A DNA stretch of 37,005 bases. It comes from Lachnospiraceae bacterium UBA7179 (GTDB lineage Bacteria > Bacillota > Clostridia > Lachnospirales > Lachnospiraceae). The stretch is from NCBI GenBank assembly GCA_002491195.1, contig DKVL01000076.1, forward strand, positions 65,628 to 102,632. Reading direction: 5' to 3'. Every line of letters starts with the position of its first letter. Positions within the stretch are counted from its first letter, which is position 1. The position numbers were made by a program, and so were the translations under genes. The notes below the pieces were generated by a model. The model was not told the DNA's origin. It searched no databases and was given only the letters and a program-made list of their open reading frames with translations. Positions 7,412 through 15,992 of this stretch are shown here, piece by piece.

Positions 7412-8782
7412 TCAAAACTTTTCCTTATAAATAGTTTTTGCACTCGCAACTACTTCGCGGTCCTTCTCCTTCTCATCTTCTCCCAACTTAGAATAGCTGA
7501 CCAGACATGTATGGATCTTTTTCACCGGATCCTTGCTTTTTCCGTTTTCCGGAACTCCATACTTCCAATAATTCAGATAATGGAATCTGCACCATCGGAT
7601 ATGTTCCAGTTCCGAAAGCATCTCCAAATCCGCATTGGCACTGATCAGTTCACTAATAATGTCATTGAAATCAGCAGACGAAATATTGGACCATTTGAGA
7701 AAACCGCTGAGTTTATTCCAGTCCTTCTCACCGCCATAAGCCTCAGCATATCTGAGGTTTAACTGCTTTGCCTTCTCCAGGAGTTTCTCCTGCCGGATAT
7801 TTTCATCTGAAAAAATATCATACTCCCTTCCAAAACTCCTGATATTCTTCTGATCAAGGTAATCGCCAACATCCCCGGCTTTCGGCGAATAATAATAGAC
7901 CTCGCCGTCCTGACAGACTACACTCACCGCCTGCAGCAGTTTTGCTGACGGCTCCTCCGTCAAAATAACAATATCCGATGTCCTTATTACATCCCATACC
8001 GCCTCATCATCTGTAGAATGATAATACAGTTTGTCCCTATTCCCGGTTTCCATCCCTTTATGCTTTACTGCATAGGTACGATCATCGCTAACCAAGTGAT
8101 AGGAAATACTCTGTGTGTCAGAATATAAATTTAAAAGCAATCCGCAGTTTAATACATTCTCCGCAAGCGTGCTGCTGCCATATATGGTAATCCTGTACGT
8201 TTCCTTTCCCTTTCTCCAAATCCCGATATTTTTCCATAACTCGCGGGCTGTCGAACCGTTAATATCAAAAAATGTGACATTTGGGTTGTCCTTCATCAGA
8301 CCATACTCTATCTCTTTTAGTCCGATATAGACTGCCCTGCCTTCGAGCAGCTTTTTGTTTTCCTCGTAAAATTTCAGACTGTCCGTGTCTGACCCAAGCA
8401 TGATGATGTGCGACTTTGCTGAATACTTACACTCTCTTCCCGGATAAATGGCTGCTACTTTTTTGCCAAATGCTATTTTAATATCAGAATCGCTGTATAC
8501 TGCCACACTTTCTTTGAAGAGGCATTTGACCCAATACCCGATATTTTTCCAGACTGTCCTGACTGCAAACAGGATGACTGTGGTCGTGACAAGGGCCGCA
8601 CTCCATCTGGCAAATTCAATCCATATATTATGTCCGTCAGACACAGGATTTACAAAATACAGCGCAAAACTGGCATACAGGGAATCAGTCATGCTTTCTC
8701 CTGCAGCGATATATCCGGCACTTCCCACAACAAACGGCACAATGCTTAGAAGAGGGATCCATTTTTTCATTCTATTTTTCAC
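7412..8782 (-). CDS. Membrane protein with Rossmann-like middle and C-terminal RyR domain
   Basis: 456 residues. Two hydrophobic segments (about 8-27 and 58-78) flank a loop (DSLYASFALYFVNP) that recalls the P-loop of two-TM channels but lacks the TVGYG filter. A cytoplasmic alpha/beta region (about 92-340: VAVYSDSD..., AKSHIIMLGSDTDSLKF..., RAVYIGLKE...VTFFDI) looks like TrkA-N/RCK Rossmann folds. Residues about 385-446 (ELEHIRWCRFHYLNYWKYG, then H.CLVSYSKL.EDEKEKDREVV) are a RyR domain (PF02026), first seen in ryanodine receptors. The start is a GTG that overlaps the stop of the TIR gene (GTGA), with GGAAGG six bases ahead, so the two are translationally coupled. The likely job is a membrane effector answering a TIR-made signal. 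The channel reading is an inference. Confidence 0.8.
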   Translation of the reverse strand: MKNRMKKWIPLLSIVPFVVGSAGYIAAGESMTDSLYASFALYFVNPVSDGHNIWIEFARWSAALVTTTVILFAVRTVWKNIGYWVKCLFKESVAVYSDSDIKIAFGKKVAAIYPGRECKYSAKSHIIMLGSDTDSLKFYEENKKLLEGRAVYIGLKEIEYGLMKDNPNVTFFDINGSTARELWKNIGIWRKGKETYRITIYGSSTLAENVLNCGLLLNLYSDTQSISYHLVSDDRTYAVKHKGMETGNRDKLYYHSTDDEAVWDVIRTSDIVILTEEPSAKLLQAVSVVCQDGEVYYYSPKAGDVGDYLDQKNIRSFGREYDIFSDENIRQEKLLEKAKQLNLRYAEAYGGEKDWNKLSGFLKWSNISSADFNDIISELISANADLEMLSELEHIRWCRFHYLNYWKYGVPENGKSKDPVKKIHTCLVSYSKLGEDEKEKDREVVASAKTIYKEKF

Positions 8783-10134
8783 TTTTTACCTTCCCCTGCT
8801 TTTATCTGAAACAATTCGTCAAAAGCAGCCAGCACCTGCTGGTTATTCCTTGTGACAAAGCCTGTTTCCTTCGCTTCTATAAATTTCTGTCTGATCGTTC
8901 CCAATGTCTCCGTCTCGCTAAGCCCTGCAAAAATGTCACTATTTGGACCTAACGTTCCGCTCCCTTCGATTCCCATCGCCTTTCGCGAGTTTGAGGTCCA
9001 TGTGAACTGGCTAGAACCACATTTTGGATCTGCGGGATCATAATTGCGCGATACGGCGTATGTACAATAGTTCCATTTGGCCCGGACTAATATCTCTTCC
9101 TTGCCTCCGGAAAGTTTAAAGGACCTTTCATCGCATCCGCGCAGCAGCGCCGCCATCATATAATCGAAAAACTGCTTTTTCGTATGCTCCCTGGCTTCTC
9201 TGAGCGCAAGGCATACTTCCTGAGACTCACACATGGTAAAAAATTCTCTCAGGGTTGTGGCTTCGGTTATGTCGGAATTTACCGGCCTGGGCGGTTCGGG
9301 CGGCTTCACTGGGACAGTTTTTTCCTGTGTTGCTACTTGCTTTTTCGGTCTTCCCCTCTTTCGGGGCTTCGATTCTCCTCCACTGCCTCTATCATCAGTG
9401 ACGGGTCCTGAAAACACCTCATCCCCACAGGCATCCTTAATGGAACTGACAATATCATCAAGATTTGATCCTTTTTTATAAGGATTCTCATTTACACCTA
9501 AATGGGCAATCACCTCTTTTGTTATCTCTTCACATTTTTTCATCGTTAAGCTTTCTTTTGGATTAGTCACATCATACCAGTCTACTGCATTCTTCAATAT
9601 CTCCCGCCTGACCAGTTCTGAAAAAACTTTATCGAACTTCTCTTTTTCTAATTTGGCAATTGGATTTTCATTCTCATCGCCTAATCCTGTATTCTTATTA
9701 TAGAATTCACTAGGTATTTTTTTGAGTGATTCTAAATTAACAGTTACTACAGGCAGCAAGTTGTCGTTTTCTTTTTTCCCTCCCTGGGATGCCTTGCGTG
9801 TCTGGCTATACATAAGCTCCAGTAGTGTAGCATAGCTGGTCGCATATTTACTGTCAATAAAAGCTATAACGCCTTTGCAAAGAACACTCTCCATATTTGT
9901 TGGAAACTGTTCAATCCATGACGCATTATGTAAATCAAAACTTCCATCAAAATATATATTCAGCCCACACTCCCTGACTAACCGATATGCTACATCTGCC
10001 AGGGCAACTTCCCAGTCATCACTTTTATAACTGATAAACACAAAAGGCTTGTCACTGTTCTTATCGCAAATATTCTTTTTTATATACTCCACATGCGAAT
10101 CTTTCTTCCGTTTATCATTTTCTTCTGGTGTCAT
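8779..10134 (-). CDS. TIR-domain protein with AT-hook-like linker and unknown C-terminal domain
   Basis: 451 residues. Residues 29-125 form a TIR domain (KPFVFISYKSDDWEVA, LNIYFDG, then VIAFIDSKYATS). E106 of YATLLELMYS sits where the catalytic glutamate of NAD-cleaving TIRs lies. A basic AT-hook-like segment (KPRKRGRPKKQ, about 260-270) and a proline-rich stretch link to a C-terminal domain of about 160 residues (TLREFFTMCESQEVCLALRE to VLAAFDEL) that I cannot name. TIRs of this kind cleave NAD+ or make cyclic ADP-ribose isomers. The ATG at 10134 is preferred over 10155 because AAAGGAG stands eight bases before it. The stop overlaps the RyR gene, and the base composition is AT-rich compared with the DUF4132 genes, compatible with transfer. 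Confidence 0.87.
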   Translation of the reverse strand: MTPEENDKRKKDSHVEYIKKNICDKNSDKPFVFISYKSDDWEVALADVAYRLVRECGLNIYFDGSFDLHNASWIEQFPTNMESVLCKGVIAFIDSKYATSYATLLELMYSQTRKASQGGKKENDNLLPVVTVNLESLKKIPSEFYNKNTGLGDENENPIAKLEKEKFDKVFSELVRREILKNAVDWYDVTNPKESLTMKKCEEITKEVIAHLGVNENPYKKGSNLDDIVSSIKDACGDEVFSGPVTDDRGSGGESKPRKRGRPKKQVATQEKTVPVKPPEPPRPVNSDITEATTLREFFTMCESQEVCLALREAREHTKKQFFDYMMAALLRGCDERSFKLSGGKEEILVRAKWNYCTYAVSRNYDPADPKCGSSQFTWTSNSRKAMGIEGSGTLGPNSDIFAGLSETETLGTIRQKFIEAKETGFVTRNNQQVLAAFDELFQIKAGEGKK

Positions 10135-10193
10135 ATTATTTACTCCTTTACCCAATTTGATATCTTTTGATGCTTGACACTATTTTCTCTTTC

Positions 10194-10208
10194 TTGCGTT
10201 TAGCGCAA
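10194..10208. promoter_or_regulatory. Perfect 5-bp inverted repeat in the TIR gene leader
   Basis: TTGCG, five bases, CGCAA, between the TIR promoter and its ribosome site. It may be an operator or a small mRNA hairpin. No regulator is obvious. Confidence 0.4.
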
Positions 10209-10223
10209 CAAGTCTGGAAATCC

Positions 10224-10285
10224 GTATTGTGTCTTATAAGTACCAAAAGACAGCTGTCAATCCCCAAAATCGGCACCCATCTTTT
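10224..10285 (-). promoter_or_regulatory. Hairpin-promoter module upstream of the TIR-RyR operon
   Basis: On the minus strand TTGACA (10260-10255), 16 bases, TATAAG: a good sigma-A promoter. The -35 box is part of an inverted repeat (AAAGATGGGTGCCGA against TTGACAGCTGTCTTT) and overlaps the palindrome GACAGCTGTC. A sister module lies at 10680-10733. The hairpin followed by TTTT could also end transcripts of the 96-aa gene, so it may act as terminator, operator or both. Confidence 0.6.
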
Positions 10286-10354
10286 TGCACATAGAGGTTA
10301 AAATGTTATAAAATCCCCTATTATCTCGAATAATTGCCAATATCCGCTGGCTAA

Positions 10355-10645
10355 TCAACACATGCACGCATCCATCCACACTGCAAAATCATTCACGGCT
10401 TCCACCGCTGCTGTCTGACTCAGCCCTAAAGTCATCATATATACCTGCAGCTTCTGACAGCACTCCGCAAGGTTATTATAGATATATTCGTGGCTGTAGA
10501 GTCCGTTTTCTCTCCATGACAGCTTTGCCATATCGGCCTCCAAACAAGATATTGAATCAGCGATCACATGCAACTGCTGATTACTATATTTTTCGGTATT
10601 GCCAGCATATTGGAGAAACCCATCAATATTTAAAGTCTGCTTCAT
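10355..10645 (-). CDS. Small hypothetical protein, 96 aa
   Basis: 96 residues, no signal peptide or TM segment, mostly helical by composition (HVIADSISCLEADMAKLSW, AECCQKLQVYMMTLGL), with a C-terminal MDACMC carrying two cysteines. I do not recognise it. GGGGG lies six bases before the ATG. It lies between the TIR-RyR operon and the Sel1 cluster, and its promoter module is a sister of the TIR promoter module, so the two are probably regulated together. It could be a regulator or accessory factor of the TIR-RyR pair; that is inferred from position only. Confidence 0.65.
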   Translation of the reverse strand: MKQTLNIDGFLQYAGNTEKYSNQQLHVIADSISCLEADMAKLSWRENGLYSHEYIYNNLAECCQKLQVYMMTLGLSQTAAVEAVNDFAVWMDACMC

Positions 10646-10679
10646 CTTAATCCCCCTTTATAAAAACACAATGGTATTA

Positions 10680-10733
10680 TATTTTATAAAGACTAAAAGA
10701 CGGCTGTCGATCAAAAAGCGACACCCATCTTTC
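10680..10733 (-). promoter_or_regulatory. Hairpin-promoter module upstream of the 96-aa gene
   Basis: Inverted repeat AAAGATGGGTGTCG / CGACAGCCGTCTTT, 13 of 14 positions paired counting one G-T, loop CTTTTTGAT, followed by TTTT. The similarity to 10224-10285 runs through the hairpin and the following -10 region (TCGACA, 16 bases, TATAAA here). It may also serve as terminator for the gene ending at 10896. Confidence 0.55.
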
Positions 10734-10895
10734 TATGTATAGAATTAAAAAATAACCTCCACTTTATGTTTCATTTTATCTAGCCTATATTTTCCCAAAA
10801 CTTCCGATTAAAGATCATTGTAAATAACAAATTGCAGCAAATATAAAAGTGATGCCTGCTATCTGATCATTGATATTGTCAATTAGTTCGTAACT

Positions 10896-11528
10896 TCAAG
10901 ATTCTATGACCGTGAAAAATGCGCTACATGTCCAAAACAAGATGATCAACGCTATTATCCAATGATCAAATAAGACACCGGTCGAAAACATGATAAAAAG
11001 AATCAGCACTCCTATAAGTCCAATGATCAGCACTGCTATCCGCAGCCCCTTGTCAGATTCAGCATTGGTCATCTGATTATTCTTTGCATTATTTGTATTT
11101 TGCCTGCTGTACTCCTGCGGGACAGATCTTTGCGCCTGCTGCTGTGGGTTCAATGTAGGAACTTTTGCACTGCCAACTCTCGTCCTTAGAAAATCCTCAA
11201 AAGTGACACCGTTGCGAAATGTTCCATCAGGATATGCCCGGACAAATGCTTCTATATCCGCTCTGGTAACTCTGTATCGATATGTCTGTTCGAACTTACA
11301 GCCATTCCTATATTTGCCTCCGTTTTGTCCGGAGAAGTTATAGCATCTATGGATCAGGGAAACGCTATAACTGTAGTTTTCATTGCCAAATATTCTTGCA
11401 CCAACCTCCTGCATAGTATACTTACGGCCATCGCCTATCAGATACAGTTCCATACTATCCACCTTTTTCTTTACAGGCAGACTTTTAAATTGGCTTACTT
11501 CATCACTCGTAATCGTATTACCCGCCAT
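10896..11528 (-). CDS. Hypothetical protein with two C-terminal TM segments
   Basis: 210 residues. The N-terminal part (about 1-115) is soluble and looks DNA-binding-like in its rhythm (KKKVDSMELYLIGDGRKYTM, VTRADIEAFVRAYPDGTF), but I cannot assign a family. A polar Q/N-rich linker (120-155) follows. Two membrane segments lie at about 160-181 and 187-207, so the N-terminal part is held on the inner side of the membrane or just inside it. AGGAG lies ten bases before the start. It follows the Sel1 gene by 58 bases on the same strand, so they are probably co-transcribed. A 29-base stretch of its 5' end recurs at 14815-14843. Confidence 0.7.
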   Translation of the reverse strand: MAGNTITSDEVSQFKSLPVKKKVDSMELYLIGDGRKYTMQEVGARIFGNENYSYSVSLIHRCYNFSGQNGGKYRNGCKFEQTYRYRVTRADIEAFVRAYPDGTFRNGVTFEDFLRTRVGSAKVPTLNPQQQAQRSVPQEYSRQNTNNAKNNQMTNAESDKGLRIAVLIIGLIGVLILFIMFSTGVLFDHWIIALIILFWTCSAFFTVIES

Positions 11529-11586
11529 AGCATCCGTTCTCCTTTGTCACAGTTTTTTCAAATCTCCCATTCAGTTTTAATCTGCA

Positions 11587-13806
11587 TCATTTTTTCGGAG
11601 TATTCTTACCTTTGAACCGTTCGATTGCTTCTTTGGGAACAGAGCCTTTAATCCAACTCTTTCTAATCGGATCTATCTTACAAACTGCTAACGGATACTG
11701 CTCTTCATTATATGCTGCAAGATCCAGAAAGAGATAATCCCCTATTACATTGTAATTATCACAATAGCCATGTCCGCCATTTCCATCACTCCAATTATAT
11801 ACGTTCCCATATTTATCGTACGATTCAAAATTGCTACAGTCTTTTGCACAATAATAGTAAACACCATCAAAATATTCACGCCCATAATTCGTCGATTCAT
11901 TTACTATTTTCCAAACAGGCATATCCGGAATCACTTCATCCCGGTTTCCCCATAAAGATTTTGGTTCCCAATATTTTACGGATTCGAGATGCGCACTGTC
12001 CTTCCCTTCTAAACCTGACGCTCTCCTTTCTGTCCAAAATATGCCTCTGTTCAGATCAAAAGACACTATATGCCTGTTATAGCTGCACTTTTCGTTATAC
12101 TCCGGGCTTTCATCATCATATACTTCCGGTTTATCCACGATATTTTCAGGGCTGCAATATGGGTTACTGATACACTCAACACTGTCCTGCATCAAATCCA
12201 TCATCATCCATCCCTCATCGTTCTCGCTACACCCATCTTCATCACGCTCTTCACTACAATATCTGGCAAAAAATATTAATTTTTCTCCCGTTGCACATAA
12301 ACCTGATATGAACTCTGCCTTTTCATAAAGTACCTCAATTGCTCCGATATCTACATGCATACACTTGATTATATCCTTATCGCTATAATATGTACTATAT
12401 CTGCTCACAAAGTATACATTATTATCATAAAAGTATATTTCCCTATCACCGCTGGAGTTTTCATCCTCATCACAGCATTCAGCAAGCAGATTACCATCAA
12501 AATCAAAATGCTGAACCCGAAGTCTTCTATCAGAAGAATCACTCTCAGAAGTATATAGATAGATTCCTGTTATATTTACCTGCACATTCTCCCCATTAAA
12601 ATGTACTTCTGAAATAATTTCTACATCGTCTCCTTCCATATCAGAAGAACACAAATACTTGATCTCATTTCCAGAATCTTGTTGTTGGTAATAGATCCGT
12701 CCATCATACTCACACATTTTGAATCTGTCTCTATCGGAGTCATAACGCTTCATACTTCGATAATACTCTCTACTATTGGTATGAACATTCCTATCCACGA
12801 AAGGCATGATATTGTCAACTTGAGCCTCGTATACAGAATCGCCAAGTACTCCTGCCTTCTTCCTCCTGCACCAGTCTGCTTTATCTGCCTCTCCTGCCTT
12901 TTGATAGAACATAATCGCAGCATCTATATTAGAAGCTGTTCCTTTTCCAATCTCATTACAATAGGCTGCAAGGGAACATGCTTTCTTATTGTCCTTCATT
13001 GCCAAAGCCCTGTATGTCATGTATGCTTTCCCTATGTCCAATGCAGGTCTTACCACATTCCCATCATGGTCCATCAAATCATCCAGGCCCATTGCTGCAT
13101 CCAGCCTAAGCTGATCATCATCACAAGAAAGGACTTCGCTATACCAGTATTTCGCTTTTTCAAGATTTAACGATTGTTCATTTTCCGCGATGTCAAAAGC
13201 CTTTGCTACTTTCAATTTCATTTCCGCTTTGCCATTTCTTGCAGCGCAGTCATAAAAATCGATTGCCAAAGATAAGTCTTCTTGCTGTCCCGATTTCACA
13301 TAATAATCTCCCAAGAAAAAACAGCTGTCTGCGTCACCATACTGCGCAGCTTTTTTATGCCAGATTATCTTTTGTTCTTCATCCCTGTGGTCCCAACGGT
13401 CATATGCGTTTACCAGCATAATACACGCATTCCTGTCCTTTTGTTCTGCGGCCGTCTCAAGCCATGCGACTGCTGTATCAAAATCAGATTCTGTTCCAAT
13501 CCCATCCAGATAACATGCGGCTACATTCCGCATCCCAGCAAGACTGCCATGTCTGGCAGAATCCAGATACAGATGAAAAGCTTTCTGGAGATCCTTTTTC
13601 ACCCCATTTCCATTTTGAAACAGGTTTCCTAAATTATTCTGTGCACCTGGGTGACCATAGGCTGCAGCCTGACTATATAACGCCGCTGCTTTGCTATAGT
13701 CTTTATTTCTTGTACATTGTACAGCTTTACTAAATATCCGCTCCACATCTTCCTTCTGCTGTTGAGAAAGATTTGACATCGCCTGATCCGTTTTCATTCG
13801 TTTCAT
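11587..13806 (-). CDS. Sel1-repeat protein with large beta-rich C-terminal region
   Basis: 739 residues, no signal peptide. Sel1-like (TPR-type) repeats fill about residues 35-320 (YSQAAAYGHPGAQNNLGNLF, HLYLDSARHGSLAGMRNVAA, ...), a scaffold for protein-protein contacts. From about 350 the sequence is rich in aromatic and acidic residues with repeating beta strands (RIYYQQQDSGNEIKYL, NNVYFVSRYS, GVYYYCAKDC), suggesting a propeller-like fold such as those annotated DUF5050. The start has GGAGG six bases ahead. The gene is AT-rich. It lies between a secreted-protein gene (gap 45) and the two-TM gene (gap 58), so the three form one operon. Sel1 proteins are frequent partners in conflict and signalling clusters; its partner here is unknown. 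Confidence 0.8.
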   Translation of the reverse strand: MKRMKTDQAMSNLSQQQKEDVERIFSKAVQCTRNKDYSKAAALYSQAAAYGHPGAQNNLGNLFQNGNGVKKDLQKAFHLYLDSARHGSLAGMRNVAACYLDGIGTESDFDTAVAWLETAAEQKDRNACIMLVNAYDRWDHRDEEQKIIWHKKAAQYGDADSCFFLGDYYVKSGQQEDLSLAIDFYDCAARNGKAEMKLKVAKAFDIAENEQSLNLEKAKYWYSEVLSCDDDQLRLDAAMGLDDLMDHDGNVVRPALDIGKAYMTYRALAMKDNKKACSLAAYCNEIGKGTASNIDAAIMFYQKAGEADKADWCRRKKAGVLGDSVYEAQVDNIMPFVDRNVHTNSREYYRSMKRYDSDRDRFKMCEYDGRIYYQQQDSGNEIKYLCSSDMEGDDVEIISEVHFNGENVQVNITGIYLYTSESDSSDRRLRVQHFDFDGNLLAECCDEDENSSGDREIYFYDNNVYFVSRYSTYYSDKDIIKCMHVDIGAIEVLYEKAEFISGLCATGEKLIFFARYCSEERDEDGCSENDEGWMMMDLMQDSVECISNPYCSPENIVDKPEVYDDESPEYNEKCSYNRHIVSFDLNRGIFWTERRASGLEGKDSAHLESVKYWEPKSLWGNRDEVIPDMPVWKIVNESTNYGREYFDGVYYYCAKDCSNFESYDKYGNVYNWSDGNGGHGYCDNYNVIGDYLFLDLAAYNEEQYPLAVCKIDPIRKSWIKGSVPKEAIERFKGKNTPKK

Positions 13807-13851
13807 TCGTATCCTCCAAAAAACGTTTATACAATTACTCTTCTTACACAG

Positions 13852-14757
13852 TTAATTCCTGATGGTTGGTACTGGCTGGTATTCCTTTGTGTCCGGAGAA
13901 GGGAAAAACTCTGTTGTTCTGACGAATCCATCTGCCGGATTCCCATCACTATCTATGATCTGAACTTCTGTCGGTATACTTACATAGTTAAGAAGCATAC
14001 AGCTCTCAAACATATTATTTCTGATTGGCTGCATATTCTTACCAAGGATCTGGACATCCTCAAGCTGAGAATGATCAGAGCCAAACATGTCACCATATTC
14101 GTACAATGAAGTCACTCCTTCACCAAAAATAACATGATGTATATATTTATCCATATCAATATAAGGATTATTATTATTCCACAATTCATATAATCTTTCC
14201 AAACCCATCTTGCTATCGTCCCGGCTTGGACTAGGAATATATGGATAACGAAAATCCCATGAACAGCCTCCTGCATACCCATCGGGCCATAACGCACCAT
14301 TTCCATATACAAACAGTGTACCTGTGTCTAAATCAAACAGCCATTGAAGATTGTCATAACATCCAAAGGTCCTCCCTGCCTCCATTGACTCTGCCGGAAA
14401 TGGTACTTCCACCCAGTTTGCATATTTATCACCACCACAATAACCAGAGAAATCCCATTGATAACTGTTTAGAACCTCCTGATCCGTCAATCTATGGCTG
14501 GTACTTACGGAACTGTCTGCCAAAGGGTTCACTGCCAGCCTTCCCTCTGCCTTTCCATATGTCACATAATGCTGGTACAGTGCATTGGTGTCTGTCCCCA
14601 TCGCTGCCACCACATCAGGATATGTCTGTGCATAGTACTCTGCGTCAAAGACCGTCCCATCCGCCATGGTCTCCGGCGCTGCGCAGACTGTCAGGCTGCT
14701 GCCCGCTATCATGCTCATCATCAATACTGCTGCTATTGCTTTCTTTTTCATATTCAT
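13852..14757 (-). CDS. Secreted BspA-like protein, paralog 3
   Basis: 301 residues. A signal peptide (MNMKKKAIAAVLMMSMIAG to CAA) precedes the clostridial motif FDAEYYAQTYPDVVAA.GTD..ALYQHYVTYGKAEGR (about 38-77). The central part has NLQWLFDLDTGTLFVYGNGAL, typical of BspA-like leucine-rich surface proteins, and ends in LRR_5-like pieces (VIFGEGVTSLYEYGDMF, ...YVSIPTEVQII). It should be exported and bind something at the surface. AGGAGG lies before the ATG. Its first 250 or so coding bases are nearly identical to those of the neighbour at 14954-15850, and the last 40 bases are identical too, evidence of recent duplication or conversion. Confidence 0.82.
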   Translation of the reverse strand: MNMKKKAIAAVLMMSMIAGSSLTVCAAPETMADGTVFDAEYYAQTYPDVVAAMGTDTNALYQHYVTYGKAEGRLAVNPLADSSVSTSHRLTDQEVLNSYQWDFSGYCGGDKYANWVEVPFPAESMEAGRTFGCYDNLQWLFDLDTGTLFVYGNGALWPDGYAGGCSWDFRYPYIPSPSRDDSKMGLERLYELWNNNNPYIDMDKYIHHVIFGEGVTSLYEYGDMFGSDHSQLEDVQILGKNMQPIRNNMFESCMLLNYVSIPTEVQIIDSDGNPADGFVRTTEFFPSPDTKEYQPVPTIRN

Positions 14758-14814
14758 TTTCTCCTCCTAACGAAAATTTCATTATTCAATGTGGAAGCTT
14801 TTGCACTACTCCTA

Positions 14815-14843
14815 TTCCATGCTATCTACCTTTTTCTTTACAG
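14815..14843 (-). pseudogene. 29-bp remnant of the two-TM gene 5' end
   Basis: Matches 11448-11476 at 27 of 29 bases; in frame it reads VKKKVDSME and then stops at once. It shows that a second copy of the 10896-11528 gene once stood here, upstream of the third secreted paralog. Confidence 0.5.
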
Positions 14844-14945
14844 ACAGATTTGTTTCAACCACTCGACCGTTTCTTTTGGAATAGGATCATCAAACCGACT
14901 ATATGTGGCCGAATCTGCGAAATGATACCGCAGATAATTGGTACA
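14838..14945 (-). pseudogene. Orphan C-terminal gene fragment in the gap between paralogs
   Basis: After an in-frame stop, 35 codons run open to a TAA at 14838: TNYLRYHFADSATYSRFDDP, then IPKETVEWLKQICL. The composition is protein-like and there is no start codon, so it looks like the tail of a lost gene. I do not know the parent. Confidence 0.4.
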
Positions 14946-14953
14946 TTACACAG

Positions 14954-15850
14954 TTAATTCCTGATGGTTGGTACTGGCTGGTATTCCTCTTTTGTGGACG
15001 GACCAGGATGAAACTCTATTAATTTGACGAATCCATCTGCCGGATTCCCATCACTATCTATGATCTGAACTTCTGCCGGTATACTTACATAGTTAAGAAG
15101 CATATTGGCCACAAACATATTATTTCTGATTGGCTCCATATTCTTACCAAGGATCTGGACATCCTCAAGTGGAGAATTATGAAAGCCAAACATGTAACCA
15201 TACTCGTACAATGAAGTCACTCCCTCGCCAATAATAAGATGATGTATTAAATCGTTCATAGAAACATATTGGTTTCCGTCAATCTTGGCATGAATATCAG
15301 CCTTGCTGTCATCCCGGCCTGGGTTAGGTATATACGGATAATCAAAACTCCATGTACAGCCTCCTGCATACCCATCGGGCCATAACGCACCATTTCCATA
15401 TATAAATAACGTACCAGTGTCGAAATCAAACAGCCACTGAAGATTGTCATAGCATTCAAATGTGTCTCCTTGTTTCCCCTGCCATGACTCTGCTGGGAAT
15501 GGTACTTCCACCCGGTTTGCGCGTTTATCGCCGCCACAATATGCCCCTAAATCCCACTGATAACTGTTTAGAACATCCTGATCTGTCAATCTATGGCTGG
15601 TACTTACGGAACTGTCTGCCAAAGGGTTCACTGCCAGCCTTCCCTCTGCCTTTCCGTATGTCACATAATGCTGGTACAGTGCATTGGTGTCTGTCCCCAG
15701 CGCTGCCACCACATCAGGGTACGTCTGTGCATAGTACTCTGCGTCAAAGACCGTCCCATCCGCCATGGTCTCCGGCGCTGCGCAGACTGTCAGGCTGCTG
15801 CCCGCTACCATGCTCATCATCAATAATGCTGCTATTGCCTTCTTTTTCAT
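14954..15850 (-). CDS. Secreted BspA-like protein, paralog 2
   Basis: 298 residues from the ATG at 15850, which follows GGAG with proper spacing; the ATG at 15883 would add a charged lysine-rich tail that spoils the signal peptide. It has the same plan as its neighbour: signal peptide to CAA, the FDAEYYAQTYPDVVAALGTD motif, NLQWLFDFDTGTLFIYGNGAL, then LRR_5-like strands (IIGEGVTSLYEYGYMFG). The middle (about 180-210) is the variable part: this copy has DDSKADIHAKIDGNQYVSMND where the other has a GLERLYELWNNNNPYIDMD segment. This suggests a conserved frame with an exchangeable ligand region. Confidence 0.82.
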   Translation of the reverse strand: MKKKAIAALLMMSMVAGSSLTVCAAPETMADGTVFDAEYYAQTYPDVVAALGTDTNALYQHYVTYGKAEGRLAVNPLADSSVSTSHRLTDQDVLNSYQWDLGAYCGGDKRANRVEVPFPAESWQGKQGDTFECYDNLQWLFDFDTGTLFIYGNGALWPDGYAGGCTWSFDYPYIPNPGRDDSKADIHAKIDGNQYVSMNDLIHHLIIGEGVTSLYEYGYMFGFHNSPLEDVQILGKNMEPIRNNMFVANMLLNYVSIPAEVQIIDSDGNPADGFVKLIEFHPGPSTKEEYQPVPTIRN

Positions 15851-15957
15851 ATCAATCTTCTCCTTTTTGGCCTGCTTGTTCATAATCTATCTCTTATAGC
15901 AAGTTATGAACAGACCACTCATCCGACTTCTGTCTCCGCCCGCTTTTTTCATGACAA

Positions 15958-15987
15958 ATACAGCTACAGGTTTTCCCATAGCTGTAT
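15958..15987 (-). terminator. Hairpin after the first secreted paralog
   Basis: Perfect 9-bp arms ATACAGCTA and TAGCTGTAT with a 12-base loop, right after the stop codon at 15993. On the minus strand it is followed only by TTG, so termination may be partial. A TGCTATAAG extended -10 on the minus strand near 15900 could restart transcription for paralog 2. Confidence 0.5.
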
Positions 15988-15992
15988 GCTGT

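Noticed and set aside
7412..8782. Potassium channel
   Set aside because: The loop between the TM segments recalls a pore region but has no TVGYG-like filter, so I only call it channel-like.
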